Of a stretch of 64,000 nucleotides of DNA, positions 17,482 through 28,895 are shown piece by piece (within the stretch, counting starts at the first letter, position 1; every line of letters starts with the position of its first letter). Location: positions 744,001 to 808,000 of the forward strand of contig NZ_CP062938.1 in NCBI RefSeq assembly GCF_014898155.1, in the 5' to 3' direction. The stretch is from Bifidobacterium eulemuris (GTDB lineage Bacteria > Actinomycetota > Actinomycetes > Actinomycetales > Bifidobacteriaceae). The notes beneath the pieces are model-generated. The model had not been told where the DNA came from, ran no database searches, and saw nothing but the letters and a program-made list of their open reading frames with translations. The translations under genes were made by a program, and so were the position numbers.

Positions 17482-20091
17482 TTATTCCTGAGGCGTTTCA
17501 GCCGGGTCATCGCCGGCGGAGGCACCGACGAGTTCGGGCGTTGTGCCCTCCCTCGCTTCGGCGGCCGCGCCACCAACGGCACCGTCATCGGCGGAACCAT
17601 CCACCGGAGTGGCCTCCTCAAAGGCCTCGCCCTTGAAGACGAATTCGCCGAGGATACCCTCGCCTTCCGCGTCGACCAGCACACGCTGGCCGTCCTGCAG
17701 CTCGCCCATGAGGATCTTCTCCGAGATGGCGTCCTCGATGTCGCGCTGGATCACGCGGCGCAGCGGGCGCGCGCCGAGCAGCGGGTCGAAGCCCTTCTGT
17801 GCGAGCAGGTCCTTGGCGCTGGTGGTCAGTTCCAGCGACATGTGGCGGTCGAACAAGCGGTCGTTGAGCTGCTTGACGTCCAGGTCGACGATCTGGCGCA
17901 CTTCGGGCTCGGTGAGCTGCTTGAACACGATGATGTCGTCCAGACGGTTGAGGAACTCGGGGCGGAACTGCTGCTTGAGTTCGCTGGAGACCTGATCCTT
18001 CATGCGCTGGTAGCTCGACTCGGTGTTCGCGCCCAGATTGAAGCCCGTGTTGGCGGCCTTCGCGATGTCGCGCGTGCCCAAGTTGGTGGTCAGGATGATG
18101 ATGGTGTTCTTGAAGTCCACCTTGCGTCCCTGGCCGTCGGTCAGATGACCGTCATCCAACACCTGCAACAGCGTGTTGAAAATATCCGGATGAGCCTTTT
18201 CGATCTCGTCGAACAGCACCACGGAGAACGGCTTGCGACGCACCTTCTCGGTGAGTTCGCCACCCTCCTCGTAGCCGACGTATCCCGGAGGCGCGCCGAA
18301 GAGTCGCGAGGCCGCGTACTTCTCGGAGAACTCCGACATGTCAACGCGGATCAGCGCGTCCTCGTCGTCAAACAGGAATTCGGCGAGCGTCTTGGCCAGC
18401 TCGGTTTTGCCCACGCCGGTGGGGCCGGCGAAGATGAACGAGCCGGAGGGGCGCTTCGGGTCCTTCAATCCCACGCGGGTGCGGCGGATCGAGCGGCTCA
18501 GAGCGCTCACGGCCTCGTCCTGGCCGATGATGCGCTTGTGCAGCTCCGCCTCCATGCCGAGCAGCTTCTTGGACTCGGCCTGAGTGAGCTTGAACACCGG
18601 GATGCCTGTGGTGGCGGAGATCACCTCGGCGATCACGTCCTCGTCCACAACCATCTTGACGTCGGATTCGCCTTCGCGCCAGGCGTTCTCCTTCTCCTTG
18701 CGCTCCTGCTCCAGCTTCTCCTGGCTGTCGCGCAGTTCGGCGGCCTTCTCGAAGTCCTGGTTCTTGATGGCCTCATCCTTGTCTTTGGAGAGCTTGGCCA
18801 CCTTGTCGTCGAGCTCCTTGAGCTCGGGCGGGGCGGTCAGACGCTTGATGCGCAGGCGCGCACCTGCCTCGTCGATCAGGTCGATGGCCTTGTCCGGCAG
18901 GTTGCGGTCCTGGATGTAACGCGACGAGAGTTCCGCAGCGGACTGGATCGCACCGTCCGTGATGGTCACGTGATGATGGTTCTCGTAGCGCGAACGCAGG
19001 CCTTTAAGGATCTCGATGGTTTCGGCGATGGTCGGCTCCTGCACCTGGATGGGCTGGAATCGACGCTCCAGCGCCGCGTCCTTCTCGATGTACTTGCGGT
19101 ACTCGTCGGTGGTGGTGGCACCGATGGTCTGGAGTTCGCCGCGCGCCAGCATGGGCTTGAGCATGTCGGAGGCGCCCAAAGCGCCGTCCGCGGAGCCCGC
19201 GCCCACGATGGTGTGGATCTCATCGATGAACAGCACGATGTCGCCGCGCGTCTTGATCTCCTTCAGCACCTTCTTCAGGCGCTCCTCGAAGTCGCCACGA
19301 TAGCGCGAGCCGGCCACCATGGAGCCGAGATCCAGCGAGTAAACCTGCTTGCCCTTCAGCGTCTCCGGCACGTCGCCGGACTGGATCTTCTGCGCAAGGC
19401 CTTCGATCACGGCGGTTTTGCCCACGCCGGGCTCGCCGATCAGCACGGGATTGTTCTTGGTGCGCCGGGAGAGCACCACCATCACACGTTCGATCTCGTT
19501 GGTGCGGCCGATCACCGGGTCGAGTTTGCCGTCGGCGGCCTCGGCCGTCAGGTTGCGTCCGAACTGGTCGAGGATCGCGGAACCGGTTTTATTGCTCTTG
19601 TCGGACACGCCGCCCGCGTTCGCGAGTTCGCCCTTGCCGTCCGCCCCGTTGCCGGAGTTGCCGCGGATCAGGTCGATGGTGGCGCTGCGCAGCTCGCCCA
19701 GGTCGACGTCCATTTTGATAAGCACCTGCGTGCCGACGCCCTCGCCCTCGCGGATCAGACCGAGCAGGATGTGTTCGGTGCCGATGTAGCTGTGCCCCAG
19801 CTGCAGCGCCTCGCGCAGCGAGAACTCCAGCACTTGCTTGGCGTGCGGTGTGAAGGGGATGTGCCCGTTCTGCGTGGCATTGCCTTTGCCGATCATCTCT
19901 TCGACCTGCTTGCGGGTGGCTTCGAGATCCACGCCCTTGGAGGCGAGCGCCTTGGCGGCCACGCCCTCGCCCTCGCGGATCAGACCGAGCAGCAGGTGTT
20001 CGGTGCCGATGTAGTTGTGCTGGAGGGTGCGAGCCTCCTCCTGCGCCAACACGATCACGCGCCGTGCACGGTCGGTAAACCGTTCGAACAT
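17482..20091 (-). CDS. clpC: ATP-dependent protease ATP-binding subunit ClpC
   Basis: An AAA+ unfoldase that feeds proteins to ClpP. An N-terminal double Clp_N domain (residues 1-150, with the repeated [16 protein letters not shown]) is followed by the first AAA module (Walker A GEPGVGKT at 219-226, Walker [10 protein letters not shown]), a UVR/coiled-coil middle region at about 410-470, the second AAA module ([19 protein letters not shown]) and an acidic C-terminal extension of ~50 residues. The start follows GGAAGGACAAGC. It is monocistronic and divergent from the stress protein gene, with a ClgR-like palindrome between them. Confidence 0.97.
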   Translation of the reverse strand: MFERFTDRARRVIVLAQEEARTLQHNYIGTEHLLLGLIREGEGVAAKALASKGVDLEATRKQVEEMIGKGNATQNGHIPFTPHAKQVLEFSLREALQLGHSYIGTEHILLGLIREGEGVGTQVLIKMDVDLGELRSATIDLIRGNSGNGADGKGELANAGGVSDKSNKTGSAILDQFGRNLTAEAADGKLDPVIGRTNEIERVMVVLSRRTKNNPVLIGEPGVGKTAVIEGLAQKIQSGDVPETLKGKQVYSLDLGSMVAGSRYRGDFEERLKKVLKEIKTRGDIVLFIDEIHTIVGAGSADGALGASDMLKPMLARGELQTIGATTTDEYRKYIEKDAALERRFQPIQVQEPTIAETIEILKGLRSRYENHHHVTITDGAIQSAAELSSRYIQDRNLPDKAIDLIDEAGARLRIKRLTAPPELKELDDKVAKLSKDKDEAIKNQDFEKAAELRDSQEKLEQERKEKENAWREGESDVKMVVDEDVIAEVISATTGIPVFKLTQAESKKLLGMEAELHKRIIGQDEAVSALSRSIRRTRVGLKDPKRPSGSFIFAGPTGVGKTELAKTLAEFLFDDEDALIRVDMSEFSEKYAASRLFGAPPGYVGYEEGGELTEKVRRKPFSVVLFDEIEKAHPDIFNTLLQVLDDGHLTDGQGRKVDFKNTIIILTTNLGTRDIAKAANTGFNLGANTESSYQRMKDQVSSELKQQFRPEFLNRLDDIIVFKQLTEPEVRQIVDLDVKQLNDRLFDRHMSLELTTSAKDLLAQKGFDPLLGARPLRRVIQRDIEDAISEKILMGELQDGQRVLVDAEGEGILGEFVFKGEAFEEATPVDGSADDGAVGGAAAEAREGTTPELVGASAGDDPAETPQE

Positions 20092-20166
20092 GCTTGTCCT
20101 TCCTCAAATGACATTCCGTCTTACTCTACCGATTCGCGGTGACGTTTCTTCCCGCTATTTCACGAA

Positions 20167-20215
20167 TTGCGCTGACAACGCAAAGAAGCGGCCCCAAGGA
20201 ACGTTATGCTTGGGG
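20167..20215. promoter_or_regulatory. Candidate ClgR-type and second palindromic operators between clpC and the stress protein gene
   Basis: TTGCG-CTGACAA-CGCAA (20167-20183) fits the CGC-N-GCG architecture of ClgR boxes with one mismatch. ClgR controls clp genes in actinobacteria. A second palindrome, CCCCAAG/CTTGGGG (20192-20198, 20209-20215), lies ~30 bases before the stress-protein start. Both are pattern-based proposals. Confidence 0.4.
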
Positions 20216-20239
20216 TAAGTGACGTGTTCTAGGGAGGGC

Positions 20240-21211
20240 ATGATGAGTGAGCTAACCAACGCCATGGCCGACATCGTCGTCGGTGTGGATGGGTCCGATG
20301 AATCCTTCGCCGCGCTGAAATGGGCGTTGAAGGAGGCCGGTCTGTCCGGCCAGAAGGTCAACGCCGTGTTCGGCTGGACGCATTCGTGGGATATGGGTTC
20401 GGAGCCGGACAGCGACGAGGCGTGGGCCAAGATCCGCCATGAGATCGCCGCGGAGCTGCGCGAGTGGGTCGATAAGGCCTCCGCCGGCATCGATTTCGAT
20501 CCGGAGAACCTCAAGCTCACGTCGGTGAAGGCGTCGGGCACGTCGGCGCTGCTGCAGATCGGCGCGAACGCCCAGCAGATCGTGGTGGGTCGCCGTTCGC
20601 TGGGGCGTGTGATGCGCTGGTTCATGGGTTCGTTGTCGGCTTCACTCGCGGAGGAGGCGCAGGTGCCGGTGACGGTGGTGCGCATCATGGACGACGAGGA
20701 CGCCTCGGTGCAGGATGAGATCGCCAACGCGCTGACCCCCACGGACGTGACCGTGCATCATGTGCAGCCCCAGCAGCCGCCGATCGAGGGCGTGCGCCCC
20801 GTGGTGGTGGGTGTGGACGGTTCGCCCACCTCGCATCACGCGTTGCGTTTTGCCGCCAATGAGGCGCATCTGCACCATGCGCCGTTGAACGTCATGTTCT
20901 GCTGGCAGTTGAAGGATCTGGGCACAGTGCCCGGCTATGAGAACGCGGTCGCGCCGGTCGAGGCCGGGCAGCACCGCGCCGAGGAGATCCTCACCCGCAT
21001 GGTGGCGCAGACCGAGATCCCCGCCGATGTGCGGGTCACGACGAACGCCTTCCATATTCCGGCGTCCAAGGGCCTGATCGCGGCCTCGCGCTATGCGAGC
21101 CATCTGATCGTCGGCTCGCGTGGCCTGTCCGGCTTGGACGCGCATTTCCTGGGCTCGGTGTCCAAGCAGATCGTGAACTTCGCCGAGTGCACAGTCACCG
21201 TCGTCCACTGA
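20240..21211 (+). CDS. Tandem-domain universal stress protein
   Basis: A 323-residue cytoplasmic protein with two Usp domains (about 12-155 and 185-323), each starting with VVGVDGS. The ATP-binding type motif is clear in the second half (IVGSRGLSG...LGSVSKQIV) and in the first (VVGRRSLGR...MGSLSASLA, slightly diverged). ATG 20240 follows AGGGAGGGC; a second ATG is adjacent. It is divergent from clpC, which suggests shared stress control, and has no operon partner downstream. Confidence 0.93.
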   Translation: MMSELTNAMADIVVGVDGSDESFAALKWALKEAGLSGQKVNAVFGWTHSWDMGSEPDSDEAWAKIRHEIAAELREWVDKASAGIDFDPENLKLTSVKASGTSALLQIGANAQQIVVGRRSLGRVMRWFMGSLSASLAEEAQVPVTVVRIMDDEDASVQDEIANALTPTDVTVHHVQPQQPPIEGVRPVVVGVDGSPTSHHALRFAANEAHLHHAPLNVMFCWQLKDLGTVPGYENAVAPVEAGQHRAEEILTRMVAQTEIPADVRVTTNAFHIPASKGLIAASRYASHLIVGSRGLSGLDAHFLGSVSKQIVNFAECTVTVVH

Positions 21212-21284
21212 CGCTCAGAACGACGCCCTCGCATTCTAGGCGAGGGCGTCGCTTCCTCTTTCATCGTCCCAAGCGAGAAGGCGG

Positions 21285-22487
21285 TTACTCTTCGGTCGCC
21301 GTGTCGGGATCCTCCACCGAAGCCGTCTCGTCATCAGCTTCAGGGGTGATTTCATCCGACTCGTCGGAGTTGTCGATTTCATCGGACTTATCCAACTCGA
21401 CCGGCTCATCAGAATCGTCAGTCTCATCGGATTCGCCAGAATCGTCGGCTTCATCGGATCCATCGGAAGATTCATCGTTTTCAGCCAGGTCGATGATGGC
21501 CTCCACGGCCGGCTCGTCGCCGTCCGTTTCGGGCGCGTCCTCATCCTCCACGGCGGAGGCGGGCACGGCCTGCGCCTCGATATCCGCTTCGGTGGCCTCG
21601 GTGGCCTCCTCGTCCAGCTCCTCCTCGATCAACTCGACCTGCGCGCGTTCCTCACGCGGCGCCTGGGCCACCACGTCGATATGCAGATCGTCGTAGGCGG
21701 GTTTGGACTGCACCCACAAACGCCCCGGTTCGGGCGGCTCGATCTCGGAATGTTCGCCGCAGCCATGGTCGAGCGAGACCACACGTCCGTCATCCGGACT
21801 CCACTTGTTGGCGCATACGCCGAACATCAGATTCAGCTCACCCTGCAACGGCACGAAGAAGCCGCAGGTGGAGCACAGATTGCCGCTGGCGGTTTTGGTC
21901 GACAGCGATTTGGGGCCGCGCGGCCCCTCATACCAGCGTTTGGCCGTTTGGGCGCGCCCCAACGGGGTAAGCACGCGACGGCGAGACAATTCGAAGGCCT
22001 CGACGGCCTCGGCCACATCCTCGGGAGAAGTGACGGATTCAGCCTCACCCGCAGTCTCGGAATCACCTGCGGTCTCATCCGCGGATCCGGAATCGTCCGC
22101 AACCGGGCCCTCATCCGCGCTCTCCCCCGCAGCTCCCGCCTCCAGACGCGAATCGTCGGGGTCGGTGCCGATCGCATCGGTCGGCGAAAGATCGGTGGGC
22201 TCCAAACGGTCCTTCCACGGAATCCACGCCGGCGGCATCAGCGCCTGGTCGGTGGGCACCAGCGAGGATTCGTTCACGGTCCAGTTGCCGAGCTCCTCGT
22301 CGTGGTACAGCGTGACCGACCACTGCCAGCCCTCATACCCGCGGATATTCGACTGGAACCGATAGTCGGTGACATGGTCGTCCAGCGGCACGGCGGTGAC
22401 GAAGTCGCCCACATGCTCGGGCTCGTCGGCGACCTCAATCGCCACCGCCCGCGCGATGGACTGGGGGTCGAGTGCGGTATCGGTCAT
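21285..22487 (-). CDS. DUF3027 protein with acidic low-complexity tail
   Basis: The conserved part holds an N-terminal segment (VTDYRFQSNIRGYEGWQWSVTLYHD) and, further on, a cysteine/tryptophan-containing region (CSTCGFFVPLQGEL, CANKWSPDDGRVVSLDHGCG) that could bind metal. These are features of the actinobacterial DUF3027 family, whose role is unknown. Two stretches, about residues 95-145 and 300-400, are almost pure Asp/Glu/Ser/Thr (DESDETDDSDE repeats). It follows the cold-shock-like gene after five bases on the same strand, so the two form an operon. Confidence 0.85.
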   Translation of the reverse strand: MTDTALDPQSIARAVAIEVADEPEHVGDFVTAVPLDDHVTDYRFQSNIRGYEGWQWSVTLYHDEELGNWTVNESSLVPTDQALMPPAWIPWKDRLEPTDLSPTDAIGTDPDDSRLEAGAAGESADEGPVADDSGSADETAGDSETAGEAESVTSPEDVAEAVEAFELSRRRVLTPLGRAQTAKRWYEGPRGPKSLSTKTASGNLCSTCGFFVPLQGELNLMFGVCANKWSPDDGRVVSLDHGCGEHSEIEPPEPGRLWVQSKPAYDDLHIDVVAQAPREERAQVELIEEELDEEATEATEADIEAQAVPASAVEDEDAPETDGDEPAVEAIIDLAENDESSDGSDEADDSGESDETDDSDEPVELDKSDEIDNSDESDEITPEADDETASVEDPDTATEE

Positions 22488-22492
22488 ACGTT

Positions 22493-22882
22493 TCAGTCCT
22501 GTACGTCGAAGTTATCCGCCACGGCGCGCAACAGCGTGGCCAGCTTCTTGCTTTCTTGGGCGTTGGGGTAATGGTGGCGGCGCAACGTGTTGCCGGCGTC
22601 GTCCAACAGCTTGATCAGGTCCTCGCAGATCGCGGCCATATCATCGGGCTTGGGGCGCGTGGCTTTGACCAGCGAAGGGGCGGACGCCACCAGCGTCATC
22701 CCCATCACCTGCGGACCGCGGCGGCCTTCCACGACGGAATACTCCACCTTGGCGCCCTTGCGCAGCGTGGTGACGCCGGCGGGCAACGCGGTCGCCGGCA
22801 GGAACACATCCTTGCCTTCCTCACTGGTGATGAAGCCATAACCTTTGGCTGCGTCGAACCAACGAACTCGACCGGTGGGCAT
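22493..22882 (-). CDS. Cold-shock domain protein with C-terminal extension
   Basis: Residues 1-65 form a CspA-type nucleic-acid binding domain with RNP1-like KGYGFITSE and the adjacent DVFLPATAL (usual form DVFVHxSAI, so partly diverged). The remaining ~65 residues form a helical domain (AAICEDLIKLLDDAGNTLRRHHYPNAQE) not present in simple 65-75-residue cold-shock proteins. The start at 22882 follows AGAGG. It is the first gene of a two-gene operon with DUF3027, a conserved actinobacterial pairing as far as I recall. Confidence 0.88.
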   Translation of the reverse strand: MPTGRVRWFDAAKGYGFITSEEGKDVFLPATALPAGVTTLRKGAKVEYSVVEGRRGPQVMGMTLVASAPSLVKATRPKPDDMAAICEDLIKLLDDAGNTLRRHHYPNAQESKKLATLLRAVADNFDVQD

Positions 22883-22933
22883 GTCCAGACCTCTCTTATC
22901 TCGATGCGAATAGAACCGACAGGCTATTCTACC

Positions 22934-24817
22934 TCACATCTCCTGACCGGCGCCACGTCGACGCTTTGGGCGAACCGCGGCGGCGGTCACGGCGGCGCTC
23001 GGCACCACCCGTTCGATGGGCAGCACCACGGTGAAGGTCAGGCCGCCGCCTTCGGTGGCAGTGGCGCAGATGAAGCCGCGGTGCGCCTTGACCACCGATT
23101 GCGCGATGGCCAGGCCCAGACCGGTGCCGCCCTTGTCGCGGGCGCGCGAGGGATCGGCGGTGTAGAAGCGTTCGAAGATCTGCGAGCGCGACTCGTCCGG
23201 CACGCCCGGACCATGGTCGGAGAAGCGGATCACAGCGTAACGGTAGCCGATGGGCATGGTGTCGGCCACTTCGGCGGCTTCGACGAAACGTTGCAGCGAC
23301 TGGTCGCTGGAGGTCAGCCTCGCCAGCTGCTCCGGGTCGATGGCGGCCGCGAGCACGCCCAATCCCGCCTCGGCCGGGGAATCGGCCGGCGTGTAGCGAT
23401 GGATGTTGCCCACGATGTTGGTGACGACCTGGCGCAGACGCGAGGCGTCTCCGGGCACCGTCACCTGGGGCATCGTCCCCTCGTCGAACGCCAGATGCGC
23501 TTTCTTCCCCGCCTCCGTCGTGTCCAGGCGCAGCGAGCCGAGGGTGATGCCGCGTTCGGGGTCGAGGGCATGCAAATCGTCGGTGGCGTCGCCCACCACG
23601 GAGGTGAGGTTCACTGTGCCGGTCACGTCGATGCCGCGGCCTTCGTCGAGACGGGCCAGTGATAGCAGGTCCTCGACGAGCACGGTCATACGCGCGCTGG
23701 ATTTTTCGATATGGCTGATGGATTCGTCGGCGCGTTCCAACGCCCCTGGCAGGTCGCGCTGCATGGTGTACAGCTCCGCGTAACCGTGGATGGCCGCCAG
23801 CGGGGTGCGCAGCTCGTGGCTGGCGTCGGAGACGAAACGTTTCATCTTCTCCGTGGTCTCCTCCTGCTCGCGGAAGCTTGATTCGATGCGGGTGAGCATG
23901 GTGTTCAGCGAGGCGGAGAGCGAGCCGACCTCCGTGTTCTCCGGGGCTTCGGGCACGCGTTGGCTTAAGTCGCCGGCGGCGATTTTCGCGGCGGTTTTCT
24001 CGATGCGCTTCAGTGGTGCCATCGTGCGTTGCATCACCAGCGTGGCGATGGATCCGCCGAGCAGCATCACCGCGATGCCGACGATCACGCAGTATCGGGT
24101 GAGCGTGTTCATCGTGTCGATCTGGTCGCTTAAGGACAGGCCGATGTAGACGATGCCGCGCACCTGATTGTTCTCCACCCATTGCATGGCCAGCACGCGC
24201 CATGGCGCTCTGGCGGCGTTGAGGGTGGAGCGGTCCACGGAGCCGAGGACGCTGGTCAGCAGATTGGAGCTTTCGGTGCCGTCCGTCTCGCTGTCGGATT
24301 CGTCCGTGTCCGTGCCGGGGAAGATGATGCGTTGCACGATCGCCGAGGTGGTGAACGGCTCGCCGAGCGTGATGCCGGAGGTGTCGCCGTTGCTCGGCAG
24401 GGACGGCATGGAGACGATATCGTCCTTCAGGCGGGGCAGCAGCGCGATCACCGTTTTGGGATTGCCGTTGTCATCCACGGTGCCGTCGGTGTATTGGATC
24501 TGCAGAAAATACGAGTTCAGACCGCTGGTGCCACTGCTGGATTGGCTGAGCAGATCGATGTTGCGGAACACCAGATCGCGCTGCTGCACCAACTGCCGGT
24601 CGGTGCGCTCCAACACGTAGCTGCCGACCAACGTGCGGATCGACAGCGTGATGACGGAGATGCCGACCAGCATCACCACAACCGTGCACACCACAAGCTT
24701 GGTGCTCAGCGACACCCGGTCGAAATGGCCGAGGAACAAACGCTGGAACCAGTTGGGCGTGCGCGGCCGCTGCTTGGTCGCCTCGTCCGGAGTTGGCTGC
24801 TGCTGCGGCGTCGTCAC
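22934..24817 (-). CDS. Sensor histidine kinase (OmpR-partner type)
   Basis: A membrane kinase of 627 residues beginning at GTG 24817 (AAGGCGAG upstream). A first membrane helix lies at about 38-60, an extracytoplasmic domain at about 65-220 with an Asp/Ser-rich loop, a second helix at about 230-255, then HAMP. The phospho-accepting His is in SDASHELRTPL (near residue 334), and N, G1 (DHGPGVPDE) and G2 (GGTGLGLAI) boxes follow. It starts ten bases after the response regulator gene ends; the pair resembles MprAB/TrcRS-type systems. The signal is unknown. Confidence 0.93.
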   Translation of the reverse strand: MTTPQQQPTPDEATKQRPRTPNWFQRLFLGHFDRVSLSTKLVVCTVVVMLVGISVITLSIRTLVGSYVLERTDRQLVQQRDLVFRNIDLLSQSSSGTSGLNSYFLQIQYTDGTVDDNGNPKTVIALLPRLKDDIVSMPSLPSNGDTSGITLGEPFTTSAIVQRIIFPGTDTDESDSETDGTESSNLLTSVLGSVDRSTLNAARAPWRVLAMQWVENNQVRGIVYIGLSLSDQIDTMNTLTRYCVIVGIAVMLLGGSIATLVMQRTMAPLKRIEKTAAKIAAGDLSQRVPEAPENTEVGSLSASLNTMLTRIESSFREQEETTEKMKRFVSDASHELRTPLAAIHGYAELYTMQRDLPGALERADESISHIEKSSARMTVLVEDLLSLARLDEGRGIDVTGTVNLTSVVGDATDDLHALDPERGITLGSLRLDTTEAGKKAHLAFDEGTMPQVTVPGDASRLRQVVTNIVGNIHRYTPADSPAEAGLGVLAAAIDPEQLARLTSSDQSLQRFVEAAEVADTMPIGYRYAVIRFSDHGPGVPDESRSQIFERFYTADPSRARDKGGTGLGLAIAQSVVKAHRGFICATATEGGGLTFTVVLPIERVVPSAAVTAAAVRPKRRRGAGQEM

Positions 24818-24827
24818 GGTGCTCGCC

Positions 24828-25559
24828 TTAGCTCTTGGGTTCGCGGATCATGTAGCCGATGCCACGTTTGGTTTCGATCAGCGGAGTCACCTTGCGCTTT
24901 TCGCCGTTGTCGTCGGTGATCTCCACGCCGTCGACCTTCTTGCGCAGGTAGGAGATGTAGCTTTCGACGATGGCCGCGTCGCCGCCCCAGTCGTACTGCC
25001 ACACATGGTCGAGGATCTGGGCTTTGGACAGCACACGGCCCTCGTTGTCCATCAGGTAGCGCAGCAGCTTGTATTCGGTGGGGCTCAGGTCGATGGGTTG
25101 GCCGGCGCGCGTCACGTCGTGCGAGTCCTCGTTGATCTCCAGGTCGGCCACGCGGATGATCGGATCGTCCTCGATCTGCTCGCGGGTGCGGCGCAGGATG
25201 GCGCGGATGCGGGCCACAACCTCTTCAAGGCTGAACGGCTTGGTGACGTAATCGTCGCCGCCGACGGTCAGGCCCATCACCTTGTCCTGGGTGTCGTCGC
25301 GCGCGGTGAGGAACAGCACGGGCGCGTCGATGCCCTCCTGGCGGATGCGGCGGGTCACGGTGAATCCGTCGATATCCGGGAGCATCACGTCGAGCACAAT
25401 CAGGTCGGGCTGGACCTTCTCGATCACTTCGATGGCCTGGGAACCGGAGGCGGCGGTGCTCACTTCGAATCCCGCGAAATGCAGGGAGGCCACCAGCAGC
25501 TCACGGATGGACGGCTCGTCGTCTACAACTACAATCGATGCTTCAATAGGCTTGCTCAT
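24828..25559 (-). CDS. OmpR/PhoB-family response regulator
   Basis: A 243-residue regulator. The receiver domain (residues 1-125) has the acidic pair in VVDDEPSI, the phospho-acceptor Asp in LIVLDVMLPD, and the conserved Lys in VTKPFS. A winged-helix DNA-binding domain follows (LSPTEYKLLRYLMDNEGRV ... GIGYMIREP). It starts four bases after the stop of the upstream TPM-like gene and precedes its kinase by ten bases, so the order is TPM-like, regulator, kinase in one operon. There is no strong ribosome binding site, consistent with translational coupling. Confidence 0.95.
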   Translation of the reverse strand: MSKPIEASIVVVDDEPSIRELLVASLHFAGFEVSTAASGSQAIEVIEKVQPDLIVLDVMLPDIDGFTVTRRIRQEGIDAPVLFLTARDDTQDKVMGLTVGGDDYVTKPFSLEEVVARIRAILRRTREQIEDDPIIRVADLEINEDSHDVTRAGQPIDLSPTEYKLLRYLMDNEGRVLSKAQILDHVWQYDWGGDAAIVESYISYLRKKVDGVEITDDNGEKRKVTPLIETKRGIGYMIREPKS

Positions 25560-25563
25560 GGAA

Positions 25564-26478
25564 TCAAGAGTGGTCCGTCTGACTGAGCGTTTCCTGAATG
25601 CCGTCTTGAAGTTCCGTATCTTCCTTCTTGACGTCCGATCCCGCATCGCCGGACGGGGGTATGGAATCCTCCCGCTCCTTCCGTTCGCCGTGTTTGCTCC
25701 GGCCGCTCCCCCGATGCCGCTTCGCCGAATGACGGCGGCGTTTCGCCGAATGGCGACTCCGCTTCGCATTGCGGCGACGCACCAGCACGACGGCCACGAC
25801 CGCCACCGCCAGCACCGCCACCACGCACGCGGCGATGGCCACACCGAGCACGATCGGCTCATTGGACTTGCTGGTGTACAGAACGGTGATCTCATCCATC
25901 ATGGCGATGGCCGACTGCGACCAGTTGGGTGTGCTTTCCATCAGCGGCTGCTGCGCGGCGTCGGACAGCGCGTCCACGGAGGTCTGGTTTTTAAGCCAAT
26001 CCTCCGAGTTGGACGACACCGCCACCACGAGATTGCCGTCGTTGGAGGCGACGGCCAGCATCACCGTGTTGGGGTCCGGATCGAGATATTCCAGCACATC
26101 GCCGGCCCAGGTGGCGGGATCCTCCTCGCTGTTGAAACTCGACAGGTACATCAGACGCACCGTCACGCCGGTGGTTTCCTTGACCTGCGCGATGGCGTCG
26201 GTGACCTCGGCCACATGCGAGCCCAAAAGGTTTCCCGTATCGGTGATGTTCTCCGTCACCGTGATGCCGCTCTGGACGTCCTCCGACCCCTCCGTGCCCT
26301 CCGTCGACTCGTCCGCGAGTGCGCCGGGAGTTATCCACATACACAGCAGCGCCACCAACAGCGCGCAAACGGCCATATACAGCCATTTCGCAGCCCCCGA
26401 GCCTTGACGGGACACGCCGAAGGGCGAGGCTGGAACCACCATGGTCGTTTTTTCCACCGTGCGAATCGTTTCTGTCAT
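25564..26478 (-). CDS. TPM-domain-like membrane protein
   Basis: A 304-residue protein starting at 26478 (GGTGGAGGAT upstream). A signal/membrane helix lies at about residues 32-55, followed by an extracytoplasmic domain of about 150 residues with the TPM-type pattern of an NLLGSHVAEVTDAIAQVKETTGVTV-like helix and strand and a VAVSSNSEDW strand. A second membrane helix lies at about 222-245 and a very basic then acidic cytoplasmic tail ends it. It heads the operon with the two-component system, so it may be a sensor accessory or a target. The family assignment is moderate. Confidence 0.7.
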   Translation of the reverse strand: MTETIRTVEKTTMVVPASPFGVSRQGSGAAKWLYMAVCALLVALLCMWITPGALADESTEGTEGSEDVQSGITVTENITDTGNLLGSHVAEVTDAIAQVKETTGVTVRLMYLSSFNSEEDPATWAGDVLEYLDPDPNTVMLAVASNDGNLVVAVSSNSEDWLKNQTSVDALSDAAQQPLMESTPNWSQSAIAMMDEITVLYTSKSNEPIVLGVAIAACVVAVLAVAVVAVVLVRRRNAKRSRHSAKRRRHSAKRHRGSGRSKHGERKEREDSIPPSGDAGSDVKKEDTELQDGIQETLSQTDHS

Positions 26479-26551
26479 ATCCTCCACCTTAGCGGCCGGT
26501 GATGCCAACGCCGGCCGCCGAAAACGACCTTTGGCACGGAAAGGAACGGTC

Positions 26552-26845
26552 ATGCCCCAGTATCAGGTGGATTCGGAACGCATCCAATCCTCATCGGCGG
26601 CGGTCTACGCCTCGATCGCGCAGATCAGACAGGCGGTGGGCGGCATGTACGCCAACCTCAACGAACTGCAGAACGTCTGGCGAGGCTCGGCGGCCACGCA
26701 GTTCACCGCCGTGGCGGCGCAATGGCGTACCGCACAACAGCAGATGGAGACCTCGCTGGAATCCATCCAACGCGCGCTCACCCAAGCCTCCGCCGTATAC
26801 GCCGACGCGGAGACCCAGGCCTCGCGCCTGTTCACGGTCGGATGA
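26552..26845 (+). CDS. WXG100 family protein (ESAT-6-like)
   Basis: A 97-residue helix-turn-helix hairpin protein with the WXG motif in NVWRGSAATQF at about residues 43-52 and no signal peptide. Such proteins are exported as dimers by type VII secretion systems. ATG 26552 follows AAAGGAAC. No EccC-type ATPase is present in this window. It is divergent from the TPM-like gene and converges on groEL across a strong hairpin. Confidence 0.93.
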   Translation: MPQYQVDSERIQSSSAAVYASIAQIRQAVGGMYANLNELQNVWRGSAATQFTAVAAQWRTAQQQMETSLESIQRALTQASAVYADAETQASRLFTVG

Positions 26846-26905
26846 TCCGCAGGCGAACGGCCCGTGTGAAGACGGCCGTCCGACGCCGGATCCTCCGCCG
26901 GATAC

Positions 26906-26949
26906 GATGAGGCCCGCCTTTGCGTCAAACGGCAAAGGCGGGCCTCATC
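26906..26949. terminator. Bidirectional terminator between WXG100 and groEL genes
   Basis: A perfect 18-bp stem (26906-26923 with 26932-26949) and 8-base loop lie between converging genes. Confidence 0.9.
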
Positions 26950-27004
26950 ATTCGTTCATCCACGCCGCGTCGCACAACCGCACGGCATGGCAGACGCTTG
27001 GGGT

Positions 27005-28717
<1,713 letters not shown>

Positions 28718-28732
28718 TCACTCTCACGCCTC

Positions 28733-28777
28733 GAGTGCTAATTGAGGAGATTAGCACTCTCGATGCTCGAGTGCCAA
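28733..28777 (-). promoter_or_regulatory. CIRCE element with an extra half-site (HrcA operator)
   Basis: TTAGCACTC (28751-28759), nine bases, then GAGTGCCAA (28769-28777) is a CIRCE operator with one mismatch to the consensus. A third half-site, GAGTGCTAA, lies at 28733-28741, also nine bases from the central half-site. So three half-sites are arranged with equal spacing upstream of groEL. Confidence 0.9.
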
Positions 28778-28826
28778 CATCGCCGACGGCGATTGCGCCG
28801 AGGGCATGAAAACGCCGGAAAAGAAA

Positions 28827-28858
28827 GGTCCCGGCCCGCCTTCGCGCGAACCGGGACC
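28827..28858 (-). terminator. Terminator of the cold-shock gene
   Basis: The stem GGTCCCGG/CCGGGACC (28827-28834, 28851-28858) is followed on the minus strand by TTTCTTTTCC. Confidence 0.85.
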
Positions 28859-28895
28859 ATACAAAAAGTCCATATCCGTCGAGAACAACCGACGA

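Noticed and set aside
17476..20142. 888-codon frame opposite clpC
   Set aside because: Antisense shadow of a fully conserved ClpC.
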